This document shows, piece by piece, positions 52,004 to 60,376 of a stretch of 64,000 nucleotides of DNA. Every line of letters starts with the position of its first letter. Position 1 is the stretch's first letter. The notes under the pieces are model-generated. The model was given only the letters and a program-made list of their open reading frames with translations. It was not told the DNA's origin and made no database searches. The DNA comes from Flavobacterium psychroterrae (GTDB lineage: Bacteria; Bacteroidota; Bacteroidia; Flavobacteriales; Flavobacteriaceae), in the NCBI RefSeq assembly GCF_018380615.1, contig NZ_JAGYVZ010000012.1, positions 94,790-158,789 of the forward strand, given 5' to 3'. The translations under genes and the position numbers were made by a program.

Positions 52004-53497
52004 TTATTTAAGGGTAATTGCCATATTTGGTGTTATAATATCCCCAGTAGCTCCAGAGAATCGCTGTGCAAATATTTCGATATAATCGTTATTTGATAAT
52101 TCCACAGTTCCGTTTAACGGAAGAACGACAATATCATTTACTGCGCCTCCTCGTCCATAAATTTTGTATTGTGTTAAAGGAGTACCGTTTTTAGCAATAT
52201 AAATAATATAAATTGCTACTCCGGGAACCTGAAAGGAAATGGATCCTGCAAGCTGAAAAATTCTCTTCTTTTTACCCATATATCGTAATCTGTTATTATT
52301 GTTTGGAGATAAATCTGTAGAAAATCTAAATAAATTATAAGATGTTGAATTTCCCAGCACTTTTACTGTATTACTAGGGTTTGCTGTATTGAAGCTAGTT
52401 GGTGCTCCTGAACCAACGGTGTAATCCATAGAGAAATCTCCTACAGCATTTGCATCAGATTCAGTTGGGATTCCTGCAGATCTCACATTCCAGCTATTGG
52501 TAAAATTATATCCTGTAAAAGTTCCTGTACCTGTGTATGGTTTTACATATCCTGTTGTATTACTTCCTGTAAATACAACTGATTCTAAAACAGCATCCCC
52601 GGTTATAGTTGGATTTGCAGATACATCAAATCCTATTGCTGAGGCCTCAACCTGACTAAAACCTCCCTGTTTTTGTACAAGGGTAAAAGTTCCTGTCAGC
52701 TTTTCATAAGTTCCCAGATTATTACTAAACCAAGCCGTATTACTAAGCAGTAATTGTGTAATATTATTATAGGTTATCCCGTTTGCATTTCCTGAAAAGT
52801 TCACGATACTTAAAAATGCCAATCCAAAACCTGAAACTGTACCTACTGTATTAGAGCCGGCAACAACACTATCCCTGAAAATTAAATTTTGTGTTGCAGC
52901 CCCGTTCAGGTTAAATACCAATCCGTTTGGGACTATTAGGGTTACACCTCTGATACTTCCTCCTGTTGCTCCTTCGAAAAGATTACCTGTTGGTCTTACA
53001 ATTACATCTTCATTTGCATCTTGTCCCTGTACATAAGCATTATTTAAATCAATAGGGAAATTAAACGTTACCGTACCATTGATTTCATACAAAGTGTTTG
53101 AGGTTAACAAATATTTAGATCCTCCGCCATTCGCAAGTTCAGTGGCTAATACAGTCGCTAGATTATCTGTAGATTTTATACGTTTAAAATTGATTCGTCC
53201 GGGTACTCCACTAATAATAGGAACCCATGCCGAAGTTCCTGTAGAATAATAATAAAATACTTTTAAATCGGTATCATATACCGTTAAACCATCTGCGGGA
53301 GTTAGTATTGCATTACGCTGAAGAGTGGTCATTCTTGGCGTTAGCATTCCTTTTGTGGTAGAAGTAATGTCTAAAATTGAAGTTGCATTGGGAGTTGTTG
53401 TTCCAATACCTATTTGTGCGTTTCCTGCTAAAGTTAAAAGGAAGAAAAACAGCAGCAATAATGTCTTATGATTTTGAAGAGTAGGTTTGTTGATCAT
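52004..53497 (-). CDS. Exported surface protein, family not assigned
   Basis: This 497-residue protein has a signal peptide (LLLLFFFLLTLAGNAQ) and then the very common Bacteroidota surface-protein start IGIGTTTPNATSILDIT ... MLTPRMTTLQRNAI ... PADGLTVYDTDLKVFYYY. The middle is Gly/Asn/Thr-rich and beta-strand-like (parallel beta or right-handed helix pattern). The end (FQLAGSISFQVPGVAIYIIY through NDYIEIFAQRFSG) resembles a C1q/TNF-like beta-sandwich. No T9SS tail is visible. It probably sits on the cell surface, perhaps with the next two genes. Function unknown. Confidence 0.7.
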   Translation of the reverse strand: MINKPTLQNHKTLLLLFFFLLTLAGNAQIGIGTTTPNATSILDITSTTKGMLTPRMTTLQRNAILTPADGLTVYDTDLKVFYYYSTGTSAWVPIISGVPGRINFKRIKSTDNLATVLATELANGGGSKYLLTSNTLYEINGTVTFNFPIDLNNAYVQGQDANEDVIVRPTGNLFEGATGGSIRGVTLIVPNGLVFNLNGAATQNLIFRDSVVAGSNTVGTVSGFGLAFLSIVNFSGNANGITYNNITQLLLSNTAWFSNNLGTYEKLTGTFTLVQKQGGFSQVEASAIGFDVSANPTITGDAVLESVVFTGSNTTGYVKPYTGTGTFTGYNFTNSWNVRSAGIPTESDANAVGDFSMDYTVGSGAPTSFNTANPSNTVKVLGNSTSYNLFRFSTDLSPNNNNRLRYMGKKKRIFQLAGSISFQVPGVAIYIIYIAKNGTPLTQYKIYGRGGAVNDIVVLPLNGTVELSNNDYIEIFAQRFSGATGDIITPNMAITLK

Positions 53498-53530
53498 AAT
53501 TTTAATATTAAATGATTAATTTTTTTTTAG

Positions 53531-55330
53531 TTATTTACCTGAATTTGAGATGACAACCTTGTCAGTGAATCTTTCATTATCAATTGTTAGGAACTCTGCA
53601 ATGTAAATTCCGTTGCTTAGTCCGCTGGTGGAGAAAGTGTAGTTTTCATCTGTTCCCAAATCCTTTTTAGATAATACCGTTTTACCTAAAACATCATATA
53701 ACTTGAATGATTTTAAGGATAAATTGTTAGGATTTGAAGCTATAAGTTTACTATTGGTATTATCCTGAGTGATAAAGAATTTTTTAAAGGTTTCACTTCC
53801 CGTTCCAAGTGACGTTTCGCTTTTAAACGTAATTTTAAATCGGTCATTATATATTCCCGGTGCTACGGCAACTTCATAAGTACCATTTTTAATATCATGA
53901 TACGAGTTATCAAGCGCGTCATATAAGTAAATATTCTGCGAGTTATCAAAATTTATTACTTCCGGAATATAAAATTTAAAAGTAGTAGCCGTCGTCACTT
54001 TTGCGTTAAGCGCAATTTTTTTGGTATCATCAAAATTGATTCCCTGAATGACATAACTCGCATCTTGTAACCAGAAAGTGATATCGTTTGGCAATGCATC
54101 ATCCATATTTAAAGCATCAATGCCTAAATCAATTCCATCCGTTGCCTGAGGTACAAAAGCCAGTGCTATTTGCCTTGTAAATTCATTATTGATGATCGTA
54201 TTTAATTTAAAATGCGAAACTTCTTCAATGACTTCTCCGGTAACTTCGTCTTTTTTAGCCGTTTTTTCGGCAGGAACATGTTTTTCAAATTTAGATCCGC
54301 TAGTGCCTTCTTTCACAAATACTCTATGACTATTTTTGAATGTTGCTGTTCCGTTAGCATTTGCATTAATTACAAAACCTTGACCAATAGGTGAATATCT
54401 TCTGTCTATTACAAGTCCTGAAGATGTTCCGGTTGTGTTTAATGAACCATCTGCTTTATAAGAATTAAAAGTTGCCGGTATATATAAGCCTGAAGAAACC
54501 AAATCTACAGGTGCATAAGATCCATAACCCCCTTTGTACGAAACAAGAGTGTGAGAGTTTACGGTTTTGTCCTGTTCCCAAAAATAAGCGATACCATTTG
54601 TTGCTAAATTAGAACCATCTAATAAAAATGCATTTAAATGTAAAGCTGAGGGATATGGATTTCCGGTTAACGTGGCATTGTTTAGGCCAAGAGCAATCGT
54701 GATATTACCATCATTTGGTTTTCCTATAAAATCATATCGCTGAGTGCCTCCGGAATTATTGGTAACGCCGGTTCCTTCAGGATCTGTGGCATCGGTTCCG
54801 CTTGTGCCTTTCATAGAAAAGCCCTGACCGGCTGCTAATGTTTGAGCACCTCCAACAAATACCCATTGCGAATAGTTATTGGCATTCACTAATTTATAAA
54901 TCCATTTTGCAGCTATTGCCAGCGGATTCGAGGTTCCGTTAGAGTTAGTGACGGGCAAAATTGTTGCAGCCGTTGAAGCCGTTGAAGTGGTAGGTCTGCC
55001 TAACATTGTAATTCCAAAGTTCTCATTGCCAATAGTGGCAGAAGCATTGCCTACGGGAGAACACCAGTAATTATAATCAAAATTGTCTGATGTTCCTTCC
55101 TGATACACAGATAATACGCCTGCGCCGGTATTGGTAGATGTGCTTGTTGTACCTTGTAATAATTGCGCATTGTTTCGCAAATATAAATTGGAGCTTGCTG
55201 CTAAATTTATTTCCTGCGTCACAAATAATACTTCATTTTTTACATACATATTTGCTGTTGCCCCAAAATAAATTTGCGAGATACATTTTGTGGTGGCAAA
55301 TATTAAAATAAGTAAAGTTATTTTTTTCAT
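53531..55330 (-). CDS. T9SS-sorted surface protein
   Basis: This 599-residue protein has a signal peptide (ITLLILIFATTKCIS), a beta-rich region with YWCSPVGNASATIGNENFG and ALGLNNATLTGNPYPSALHL (a pattern seen in large Flavobacterium surface proteins), and a C-terminal T9SS type A sorting domain (SLKSFKLYDVLGKTVLSKKD ... GLSNGIYIAEFLT). It would be secreted through the type IX system and attached to the surface. Its function is unknown. It starts 61 bases after the small Pro-rich gene. Confidence 0.85.
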   Translation of the reverse strand: MKKITLLILIFATTKCISQIYFGATANMYVKNEVLFVTQEINLAASSNLYLRNNAQLLQGTTSTSTNTGAGVLSVYQEGTSDNFDYNYWCSPVGNASATIGNENFGITMLGRPTTSTASTAATILPVTNSNGTSNPLAIAAKWIYKLVNANNYSQWVFVGGAQTLAAGQGFSMKGTSGTDATDPEGTGVTNNSGGTQRYDFIGKPNDGNITIALGLNNATLTGNPYPSALHLNAFLLDGSNLATNGIAYFWEQDKTVNSHTLVSYKGGYGSYAPVDLVSSGLYIPATFNSYKADGSLNTTGTSSGLVIDRRYSPIGQGFVINANANGTATFKNSHRVFVKEGTSGSKFEKHVPAEKTAKKDEVTGEVIEEVSHFKLNTIINNEFTRQIALAFVPQATDGIDLGIDALNMDDALPNDITFWLQDASYVIQGINFDDTKKIALNAKVTTATTFKFYIPEVINFDNSQNIYLYDALDNSYHDIKNGTYEVAVAPGIYNDRFKITFKSETSLGTGSETFKKFFITQDNTNSKLIASNPNNLSLKSFKLYDVLGKTVLSKKDLGTDENYTFSTSGLSNGIYIAEFLTIDNERFTDKVVISNSGK

Positions 55331-55391
55331 AACTTATGTTTTTAGTGTTTAATAGCTTCTAATTGCTATTTATTATTTTTTCCGATAAAGT

Positions 55392-55613
55392 CTAGATTGC
55401 AGATTTTGGTTTTGTTTTCTTTATCTGAAAATAAATACCCAGTGAAACGCCACTTAACATTAAAATCCATATTTCACTGTCTATGGGGGCAGGATCACCT
55501 ACCGGAGGCGGAATTGCTTGTGGCTGCGGAAGAGGAGGAGCGGGCGCACAATAACTTTTAAAAATAAAGCACACGAATACGGCTAATAATAACTTTAACT
55601 TTCTGATTTTCAT
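55392..55613 (-). CDS. Short Pro-rich protein with C-terminal membrane helix
   Basis: This 73-residue protein has a signal peptide (KLLLAVFVCFIFKSYC), a Pro/Ala-rich linker (APAPPLPQPQAIPPPVGDPA), the motif PIDSEIW and a C-terminal helix (WILMLSGVSLGIYFQIKK) ending in Lys residues. The layout (short signal, linker, conserved motif before one helix and a basic tail) looks like a sorting-type tail, similar in plan to PEP-CTERM segments but with a different motif. I recall similar short proteins in Flavobacterium without a known role. It is first in the run with the T9SS protein gene. Confidence 0.7.
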   Translation of the reverse strand: MKIRKLKLLLAVFVCFIFKSYCAPAPPLPQPQAIPPPVGDPAPIDSEIWILMLSGVSLGIYFQIKKTKPKSAI

Positions 55614-56051
55614 AGGATAATTTTAGATTTGGGTAAATAAAATTCATGAAATAATTTATTTTAACATTTATCAAAAAAATGATCGGTAAGAATAACTTTA
55701 TAAAAAATAAAAACATTTAAACTCATATCACTTTTTTTTAATAATTAAAATAATCTGTAATTTTTTGGCTACGAAAAAATAATAAGACAATGTGTTAAAT
55801 CGTAAAATAATCTCACAAAAAATAACTTTGAAACACTACAGCAATTACATATTTCTCAATTTTTTAACAAATAACCGTTGTAGTATAAATAAGATATTTA
55901 GTCTAATATATTCAAAAAAACGGTATATTTTTTAAATTTAAGAAGAATATTTTATGTAATTTCCTATGTATGCATAGTAAATTTAAAAAATCGATATGTT
56001 GATGAAAATAGAATGAAAATGAGTTTATTTAGTGAAATATGCATTATAACC
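55614..56051. other. AT-rich gene-free spacer
   Basis: Highly AT-rich with no convincing gene, promoter consensus or repeat family. It separates the surface-protein genes from the hydrolase and ends at the hydrolase terminator. Confidence 0.6.
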
Positions 56052-56087
56052 AAAAAACGAGCTGATTATTGAATCAGCTCGTTTTTT
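56052..56087 (-). terminator. Terminator of the alpha/beta hydrolase gene
   Basis: AAAAAACGAGCTGATT and AATCAGCTCGTTTTTT form a perfect 16-bp stem with a 4-base loop. On the - strand the T-run follows the stem, 20 bases after the stop codon. Confidence 0.92.
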
Positions 56088-56106
56088 ATAATTGTGGCAG
56101 TTTGTA

Positions 56107-57156
56107 TTATTTCAATGTCGTTTTGATTACAATTGCCGCTTGTAGAATCGCAGTTTGCACGGCAGGAACATTTGCAATTGGGTTTAAAAGTCCGTAATCG
56201 TGAATCAATCCGTTGTATCGTGTTAAAGTTACAAGAACTCCGGCTTCGTTTAATTTTCTGGCATATGCTTCGCCTTCATCTCTTAAAACGTCATTTTCAG
56301 CAGTTTGAACTAATGCAGGAGGTAAGTTTTTTAATTGTTCTAAACTTGCGCAAAGCGGAGATGCATAAATTTCATTTCTTTTATCAGTATCAGGCAAATA
56401 ATTATCCCAAAACCATTTCATCATATTTTTAGTTAAGAATCTTCCGTTTGCAAATGAATTATAAGATTCAGTTTCAAAATTAGCATCTGTAACCGGCCAT
56501 AATAAAACCTGCAATTTAATTTGAGGACCTTTTTTATCTTTTGCCATCAAAGTAATTGCAGCAGCCATGTTTCCGCCAACGCTGTTTCCTACTACGGCAA
56601 GTTTTTTACCGTCAACGCCAATTTCTTTTCCGTTTTCTGAAACCCATTGCGTTGCAGCATAAATTTCGTTTATGGCAACCGGATATTGCGCTTCAGGTGA
56701 AGGAGTATAGTCAGGGAAAATCGCAACAGCGCCACTTTCAACAACTAAATCTCTCACTAATCGTCTGTGAGTAGGATAATCTCCTAAAACCCATCCACCA
56801 CCGTGAATAAAGATAAATACCGGAGCATTCGCTTTAGCGCCTTTTGGTTTTGTAATGTGAATTTTTACTTTTAATCCGTTTTGTGAAATCACTTTTTCAG
56901 ATTCCTCAATTCCTGAATAATCAACTGTTACAGATTTTTGTGCGCCAACTAAAACTCCTCTTGCGTCTGAAACACTTAATTGTTCCAAAGGTTTTCCGTC
57001 ACCTGAATTTAATACTTTCAAAAAGGAGCGGACTTCTGTAAAAACCTGTGGATCGTTTTCTCCTTTAAATTGTCTTTCCTGTGCAGTTGCGATAGTATTT
57101 ATAGTGAACAATGCTGCAATAAATAAACCTTGCTGTAATAATTTAATAGTTTTCAT
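56107..57156 (-). CDS. Exported alpha/beta hydrolase of the HSL/acetyl-esterase family
   Basis: Start at the ATG at 57156 gives 349 residues with a signal peptide (MKTIKLLQQGLFIAALFTIN to ATAQ). The oxyanion motif HGGGW (residues 118 to 122) and the nucleophile GNSVGG (Ser192) place it in the hormone-sensitive-lipase-like esterases. The catalytic Asp is in NDVLRDEGEAYARKL and His in GLIHDYGLL. It would hydrolyse short acyl or related esters in the periplasm. It has its own promoter (-7 at 57191-57198) downstream of the kai operon and lies next to the AraC gene, its possible regulator. Confidence 0.92.
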   Translation of the reverse strand: MKTIKLLQQGLFIAALFTINTIATAQERQFKGENDPQVFTEVRSFLKVLNSGDGKPLEQLSVSDARGVLVGAQKSVTVDYSGIEESEKVISQNGLKVKIHITKPKGAKANAPVFIFIHGGGWVLGDYPTHRRLVRDLVVESGAVAIFPDYTPSPEAQYPVAINEIYAATQWVSENGKEIGVDGKKLAVVGNSVGGNMAAAITLMAKDKKGPQIKLQVLLWPVTDANFETESYNSFANGRFLTKNMMKWFWDNYLPDTDKRNEIYASPLCASLEQLKNLPPALVQTAENDVLRDEGEAYARKLNEAGVLVTLTRYNGLIHDYGLLNPIANVPAVQTAILQAAIVIKTTLK

Positions 57157-57190
57157 ATCTTTATTTTTTATCATTTATAATTTGATAGGA

Positions 57191-57198
57191 CAAAGATA
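57191..57198 (-). promoter_or_regulatory. -7 element TATCTTTG of the hydrolase gene
   Basis: On the - strand TATCTTTG fits TAnnTTTG and lies 34 bases before the ATG at 57156. The nearest upstream TTTTG on that strand is 27 bases away, too far for a normal -33, so activation is plausible. Confidence 0.6.
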
Positions 57199-57219
57199 TG
57201 GCGGTAGTAAAGCTCTAAA

Positions 57220-57237
57220 AATAGACAAAAGTCTATT
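57220..57237. promoter_or_regulatory. Inverted repeat upstream of the hydrolase promoter, possible AraC site
   Basis: AATAGAC-AAAA-GTCTATT is a perfect 7-bp inverted repeat that begins 21 bases upstream of the hydrolase -7 and overlaps the 3' end of the AraC gene. Its position is right for an activator site. Confidence 0.45.
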
Positions 57238-58105
57238 CTAATTGTACATTTTTCCCTTGAAGGTATTTTTTCTTGAAATTTGACGGAGTATCGCCAACTT
57301 TATTCGTGAAAAGGCGGTTAAAGTAAGCCGGATCTTCGTAACCAAGTTGGTACGCAATCTCTTTTACACTTAAAGCCGAATATCCCAAAAGCCTTTTTGC
57401 TTCCAGAATAATTCGGTCTTTTATAATATCGTTGGGTTGTGCAAGTTCCAGACGATTGAATTTGTTGGATAATGTTTTGGCTGCAACGCCCAGAATATCA
57501 GCATAATCAGCCACGGTATGTTTTGCTCTGAAATGAATTTCGACCAAACGGCTAAAATCCCTGAAAAAATCCATTTCCTTAGAGGGTTCATTGTTTAAAA
57601 CACCTAATTGCTGTGTTTTCCAGATTCGGGTAGCTTTTATAATAAGTTGTTTCAGATATGTCCGGATCATTTCTTCCTGCGAAGAATCAGGCGAATCAAA
57701 TTCTTGCTGAATCTGATTGTAAATACCTTCAATAAATACAACTTCCTTGTCCGGTAAAGCCGTCATTGGCATTTCAAAAATATTATTAAACAGTAATCCG
57801 TCACAGGCAACCTCGGCATCATGAATTTGAACGCAATAAAAATCACGATTGTAATACATAAAATAGCCCTGTTTTTTTCCTTCTTTTTCAATTTGCAAAT
57901 ATTGATTGCTATTGATAAAAAATAGGGAAGCACTGAAAGTTTGATACTGTTTAAAGTCAATTGTTACCGAATAATTTTCGGGCAGATACAGTACTTTTAT
58001 ATAAGGTTTGTAATAATCACCGTTGATTTCGTCTATCGCATCCTGATTCAAAACCAGAAAACCCAGTTTTTTATAATTGGATTCAAAAAAATTATGATTA
58101 TTCAT
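57233..58105 (-). CDS. AraC-family transcriptional regulator at the end of the kai operon
   Basis: This 290-residue protein has an N-terminal sensor part (residues 1 to about 180) and a C-terminal pair of helix-turn-helix motifs (ADYADILGVAAKTLSNKFNR; SALSVKEIAYQLGYEDPAYF NRLF), followed by GDTPSNFKKKYL, the AraC signature. The ATG lies 9 bases after the receiver gene stop, so it is most likely in the kai transcript. The next gene downstream, a secreted hydrolase, has a promoter with a nearby inverted repeat, making it a candidate target. The sensor's ligand is unknown. Confidence 0.93.
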   Translation of the reverse strand: MNNHNFFESNYKKLGFLVLNQDAIDEINGDYYKPYIKVLYLPENYSVTIDFKQYQTFSASLFFINSNQYLQIEKEGKKQGYFMYYNRDFYCVQIHDAEVACDGLLFNNIFEMPMTALPDKEVVFIEGIYNQIQQEFDSPDSSQEEMIRTYLKQLIIKATRIWKTQQLGVLNNEPSKEMDFFRDFSRLVEIHFRAKHTVADYADILGVAAKTLSNKFNRLELAQPNDIIKDRIILEAKRLLGYSALSVKEIAYQLGYEDPAYFNRLFTNKVGDTPSNFKKKYLQGKNVQLE

Positions 58106-58114
58106 TATATGTTA

Positions 58115-58516
58115 TTATCCGATAAAAGAAAGAATACTGGTAGGAATTTTGTCAAAATCCTCAATAGAATATGGTTTTATCAAATATGCTTTCACGCCAA
58201 GTACATCGCATTTTTCCTTGTAAGCGGGATTTATACTCGTAGAATAAACAAAACAAGGAATCGTTTTTAACTCATTATTGTTTAAAATTTCCTGCAAAGC
58301 TTCAATACCATCTACAATTGGCATATTGATATCTGTTAAGATAACATCAGGAACTTCATTGGTATCATCTTTTAAAAAGTTTAAAAGTTCCTCACCATTT
58401 CCCACAAGACTTACTTTTGTAAAATCCGGATTTTTGGTAAAAGATTGAAAGATAATATCTGCGTCATCGCAGTCATCTTCGGCAATAATAATATGTAAGT
58501 TATTTGAATGTGGCAT
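58115..58516 (-). CDS. CheY-like stand-alone response regulator
   Basis: The ATG at 58516 gives 133 residues, essentially a lone receiver domain. Acidic residues Glu13, Asp14 and Asp15 (IAEDD) form the metal pocket, Asp62 (VILTDINMP) is the phosphate acceptor, the conserved Thr/Ser is in VYSTS and Lys114 in YLIKPYS. There is no output domain, so it must act through a partner. It starts one base after the kinase stop, so the kinase is the natural donor. A longer TTG start at 58525 would overlap the kinase by 8 bases. Confidence 0.94.
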   Translation of the reverse strand: MPHSNNLHIIIAEDDCDDADIIFQSFTKNPDFTKVSLVGNGEELLNFLKDDTNEVPDVILTDINMPIVDGIEALQEILNNNELKTIPCFVYSTSINPAYKEKCDVLGVKAYLIKPYSIEDFDKIPTSILSFIG

Positions 58517-58517
58517 T

Positions 58518-59774
58518 TTATACAATTGGGAAATATAAATTAAAGGTAGTTCCTTCGTTCAGATTACTCTCTACGGTAATATTTCCCGAATGATTTTCCA
58601 TGATTTTTTTGCAAATAGCGAGACCTATTCCGTTTCCGGAGTACTCATTCTTAGCATGTAAACGCTGAAAGATAGTAAAAATTTTAAGCAGATGTGTTTT
58701 TTCCATTCCAATCCCGTTATCTTTTATCTGAATTTTGATAAACTGACTGTCCTGATTTGGAATTTCTGATTCGAAATTATCTATTTGAGAAATTTCAATC
58801 AAAGGCGGATGATCTGGTTTACAATATTTTATAGCATTAGTTATAAGATTAGCAAAAAGTTGTCGCATTTGTACTTTCGAAGCTTTTAATACAGGTAATT
58901 TTCCTATTTTAATCTCAGCTTTTTTATCTGTAATTATAATTTCCAAATCATCAGTGACTTCAGAAATTACTTCAGATAAATTAAGCTTTGTGCGTTCTTC
59001 CTGAGCCGTATGCGATGAATAACTAACTAAATCATCCACAAGAGAATTCAGTCGCAATGCCGAAACTTTCATGACATTCATGGATTTAGTATCTGCTTCA
59101 GTAAGATAACTGCCATCGATCCTCCCGTTGTACATTACAATTTTTCTAAGCGGTTCTTTTAAATCATGTGATATTACATGAATAAATTCCTCCAGATTAG
59201 CATTTGTTTTATTTAACTCGTTGATTTTTTCTTCAAGTTCTTTTTGATTGTTTAATAATGCGTCCTCGTGTTTTTTCTTATCTGTTAAATCTGTAACGAC
59301 AACTCCAATTCCCTGAACAGCAGGTTCAAGATCTGTTAAAGATATATTAGCAGGAAAAGTTTTTTTGTCATTGACCGTTTTAAATACGATTTCGTGTGTT
59401 GTAACGCCATATCTTAAGGCTTCAATAATCGAAACAAAATTGTTGTCATTATCAAAGTATTCATATATATAGTTTCCAATTATTTTTTCAGAAGGCAAAC
59501 CTATAAGCTTTGAAAAATATTCATTGCAATATAATATGAGTCCGTTTCTGGAAATACTCAAGGCGCCTTGTCCGAATTTCTCAATTAGCAATCTAAACGT
59601 ATAATCAGCAGTTTCAAGTGAATAAAGCTGCGGAGTTCCGTTTGTGTTCACTACTAAAGCATCAACATCTCCGTCCTTTATGGCATCAACTATACTATTT
59701 GATTCATAAAGTTTTTCCTTTAATGCTTCTATTTCGGCTAATAAGAATTCGATATTTGTTTTGTTGTCCTGCAA
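58518..59774 (-). CDS. PAS-containing histidine kinase of the kai operon
   Basis: This 418-residue cytoplasmic kinase has an N-terminal coil (residues 5 to 30), a PAS domain (about 60 to 170; SISRNGLILYCNEYFSKLIG), a coiled linker (170 to 195), a dimerisation helix with His203 in FIHVISHDLKEPLRKI, and an ATPase domain with N-box NLITNAIKYC, G1 KDNGIGME and G2 GNGIGLAICKK. No membrane helix. The only start that fits is TTG at 59774, one base after the divergent kaiB stop, so its translation probably depends on that gene. It is likely to phosphorylate the receiver encoded next. Confidence 0.93.
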   Translation of the reverse strand: MQDNKTNIEFLLAEIEALKEKLYESNSIVDAIKDGDVDALVVNTNGTPQLYSLETADYTFRLLIEKFGQGALSISRNGLILYCNEYFSKLIGLPSEKIIGNYIYEYFDNDNNFVSIIEALRYGVTTHEIVFKTVNDKKTFPANISLTDLEPAVQGIGVVVTDLTDKKKHEDALLNNQKELEEKINELNKTNANLEEFIHVISHDLKEPLRKIVMYNGRIDGSYLTEADTKSMNVMKVSALRLNSLVDDLVSYSSHTAQEERTKLNLSEVISEVTDDLEIIITDKKAEIKIGKLPVLKASKVQMRQLFANLITNAIKYCKPDHPPLIEISQIDNFESEIPNQDSQFIKIQIKDNGIGMEKTHLLKIFTIFQRLHAKNEYSGNGIGLAICKKIMENHSGNITVESNLNEGTTFNLYFPIV

Positions 59775-59775
59775 A

Positions 59776-60075
59776 TTATTCTCTTATATTTAGTATTCTT
59801 AATACCTTTTCTTTGTCTGACAAATCACCTAAAATGATTCTTCTTGGTGCAGGATGTATTTTTATCAATGTAGGAATTGCTACAATTTGATGAATTACTG
59901 CCTGTTCGCTGTCACGACTGATATCAATAATTTCTAGTTCATAATTATTTTCAAGATATTTATCGCATATCCTGCGTAGATTTTCGATTGCATGTCCCGA
60001 TTTTACAGACATACCCGAAACGAAAAGCATAAACTTGTGTTTGGTTGTACTTGCTTCATCAGATGAAATATCCAT
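59776..60075 (-). CDS. Divergent KaiB-like protein, possibly a separate SasA-type sensor
   Basis: This 99-residue thioredoxin-like KaiB-family protein lacks the canonical start of KaiB ([10 protein letters not shown] is FMLFVSGMSV here) and the LLKNPQLAE motif (ISRDSEQAV here). Its segment VAIPTLIKIHPAPRR resembles the stretch in the N-terminal domain of cyanobacterial SasA that I recall (VATPALIKIYPEPRQ). The C-terminal GDLSDKEKVLRILN keeps the KaiB-family end. It lies between canonical kaiB (3 bases before) and the kinase (1 base after). I infer that it could dock on KaiC and pass a signal to the kinase. Confidence 0.88.
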   Translation of the reverse strand: MDISSDEASTTKHKFMLFVSGMSVKSGHAIENLRRICDKYLENNYELEIIDISRDSEQAVIHQIVAIPTLIKIHPAPRRIILGDLSDKEKVLRILNIRE

Positions 60076-60078
60076 TTT

Positions 60079-60375
60079 TTACGAGTTTAAGGGTTTGATA
60101 TTAAGCCCAACAAGTACTCTTTCTTCATTTGAAAGATCGCCAATAATTTTACGAATAGGCTCAGGAAATTTTCTCACCAATGTAGGTACAGCAAAAATCT
60201 GGTCGCCTTCTGCCAATTGAGGATTTTTAAGTAAATCAACAATTTCAATACTATATTTACCTTTTAGATATTCCTCGGCATATTTCTTTATATTTTCAAG
60301 CGCAGTAATAGACTTAGGGGTTTGACCCGCTATATAAAGTCTTAATTGCCATTCTTTTACAACTTCCTTTTTCAT
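60079..60375 (-). CDS. kaiB: KaiB, canonical type
   Basis: This 98-residue protein is close to canonical Kai[61 protein letters not shown] and ERVLVGLNI. In cyanobacteria KaiB switches fold and binds the KaiC CI ring, driving dephosphorylation and clock phase. The fold-switch region around the second half is conserved here. It starts one base after the kaiC stop. No KaiA is visible, so this would be a KaiA-less KaiBC pair. Confidence 0.95.
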   Translation of the reverse strand: MKKEVVKEWQLRLYIAGQTPKSITALENIKKYAEEYLKGKYSIEIVDLLKNPQLAEGDQIFAVPTLVRKFPEPIRKIIGDLSNEERVLVGLNIKPLNS

Positions 60376-60376
60376 T

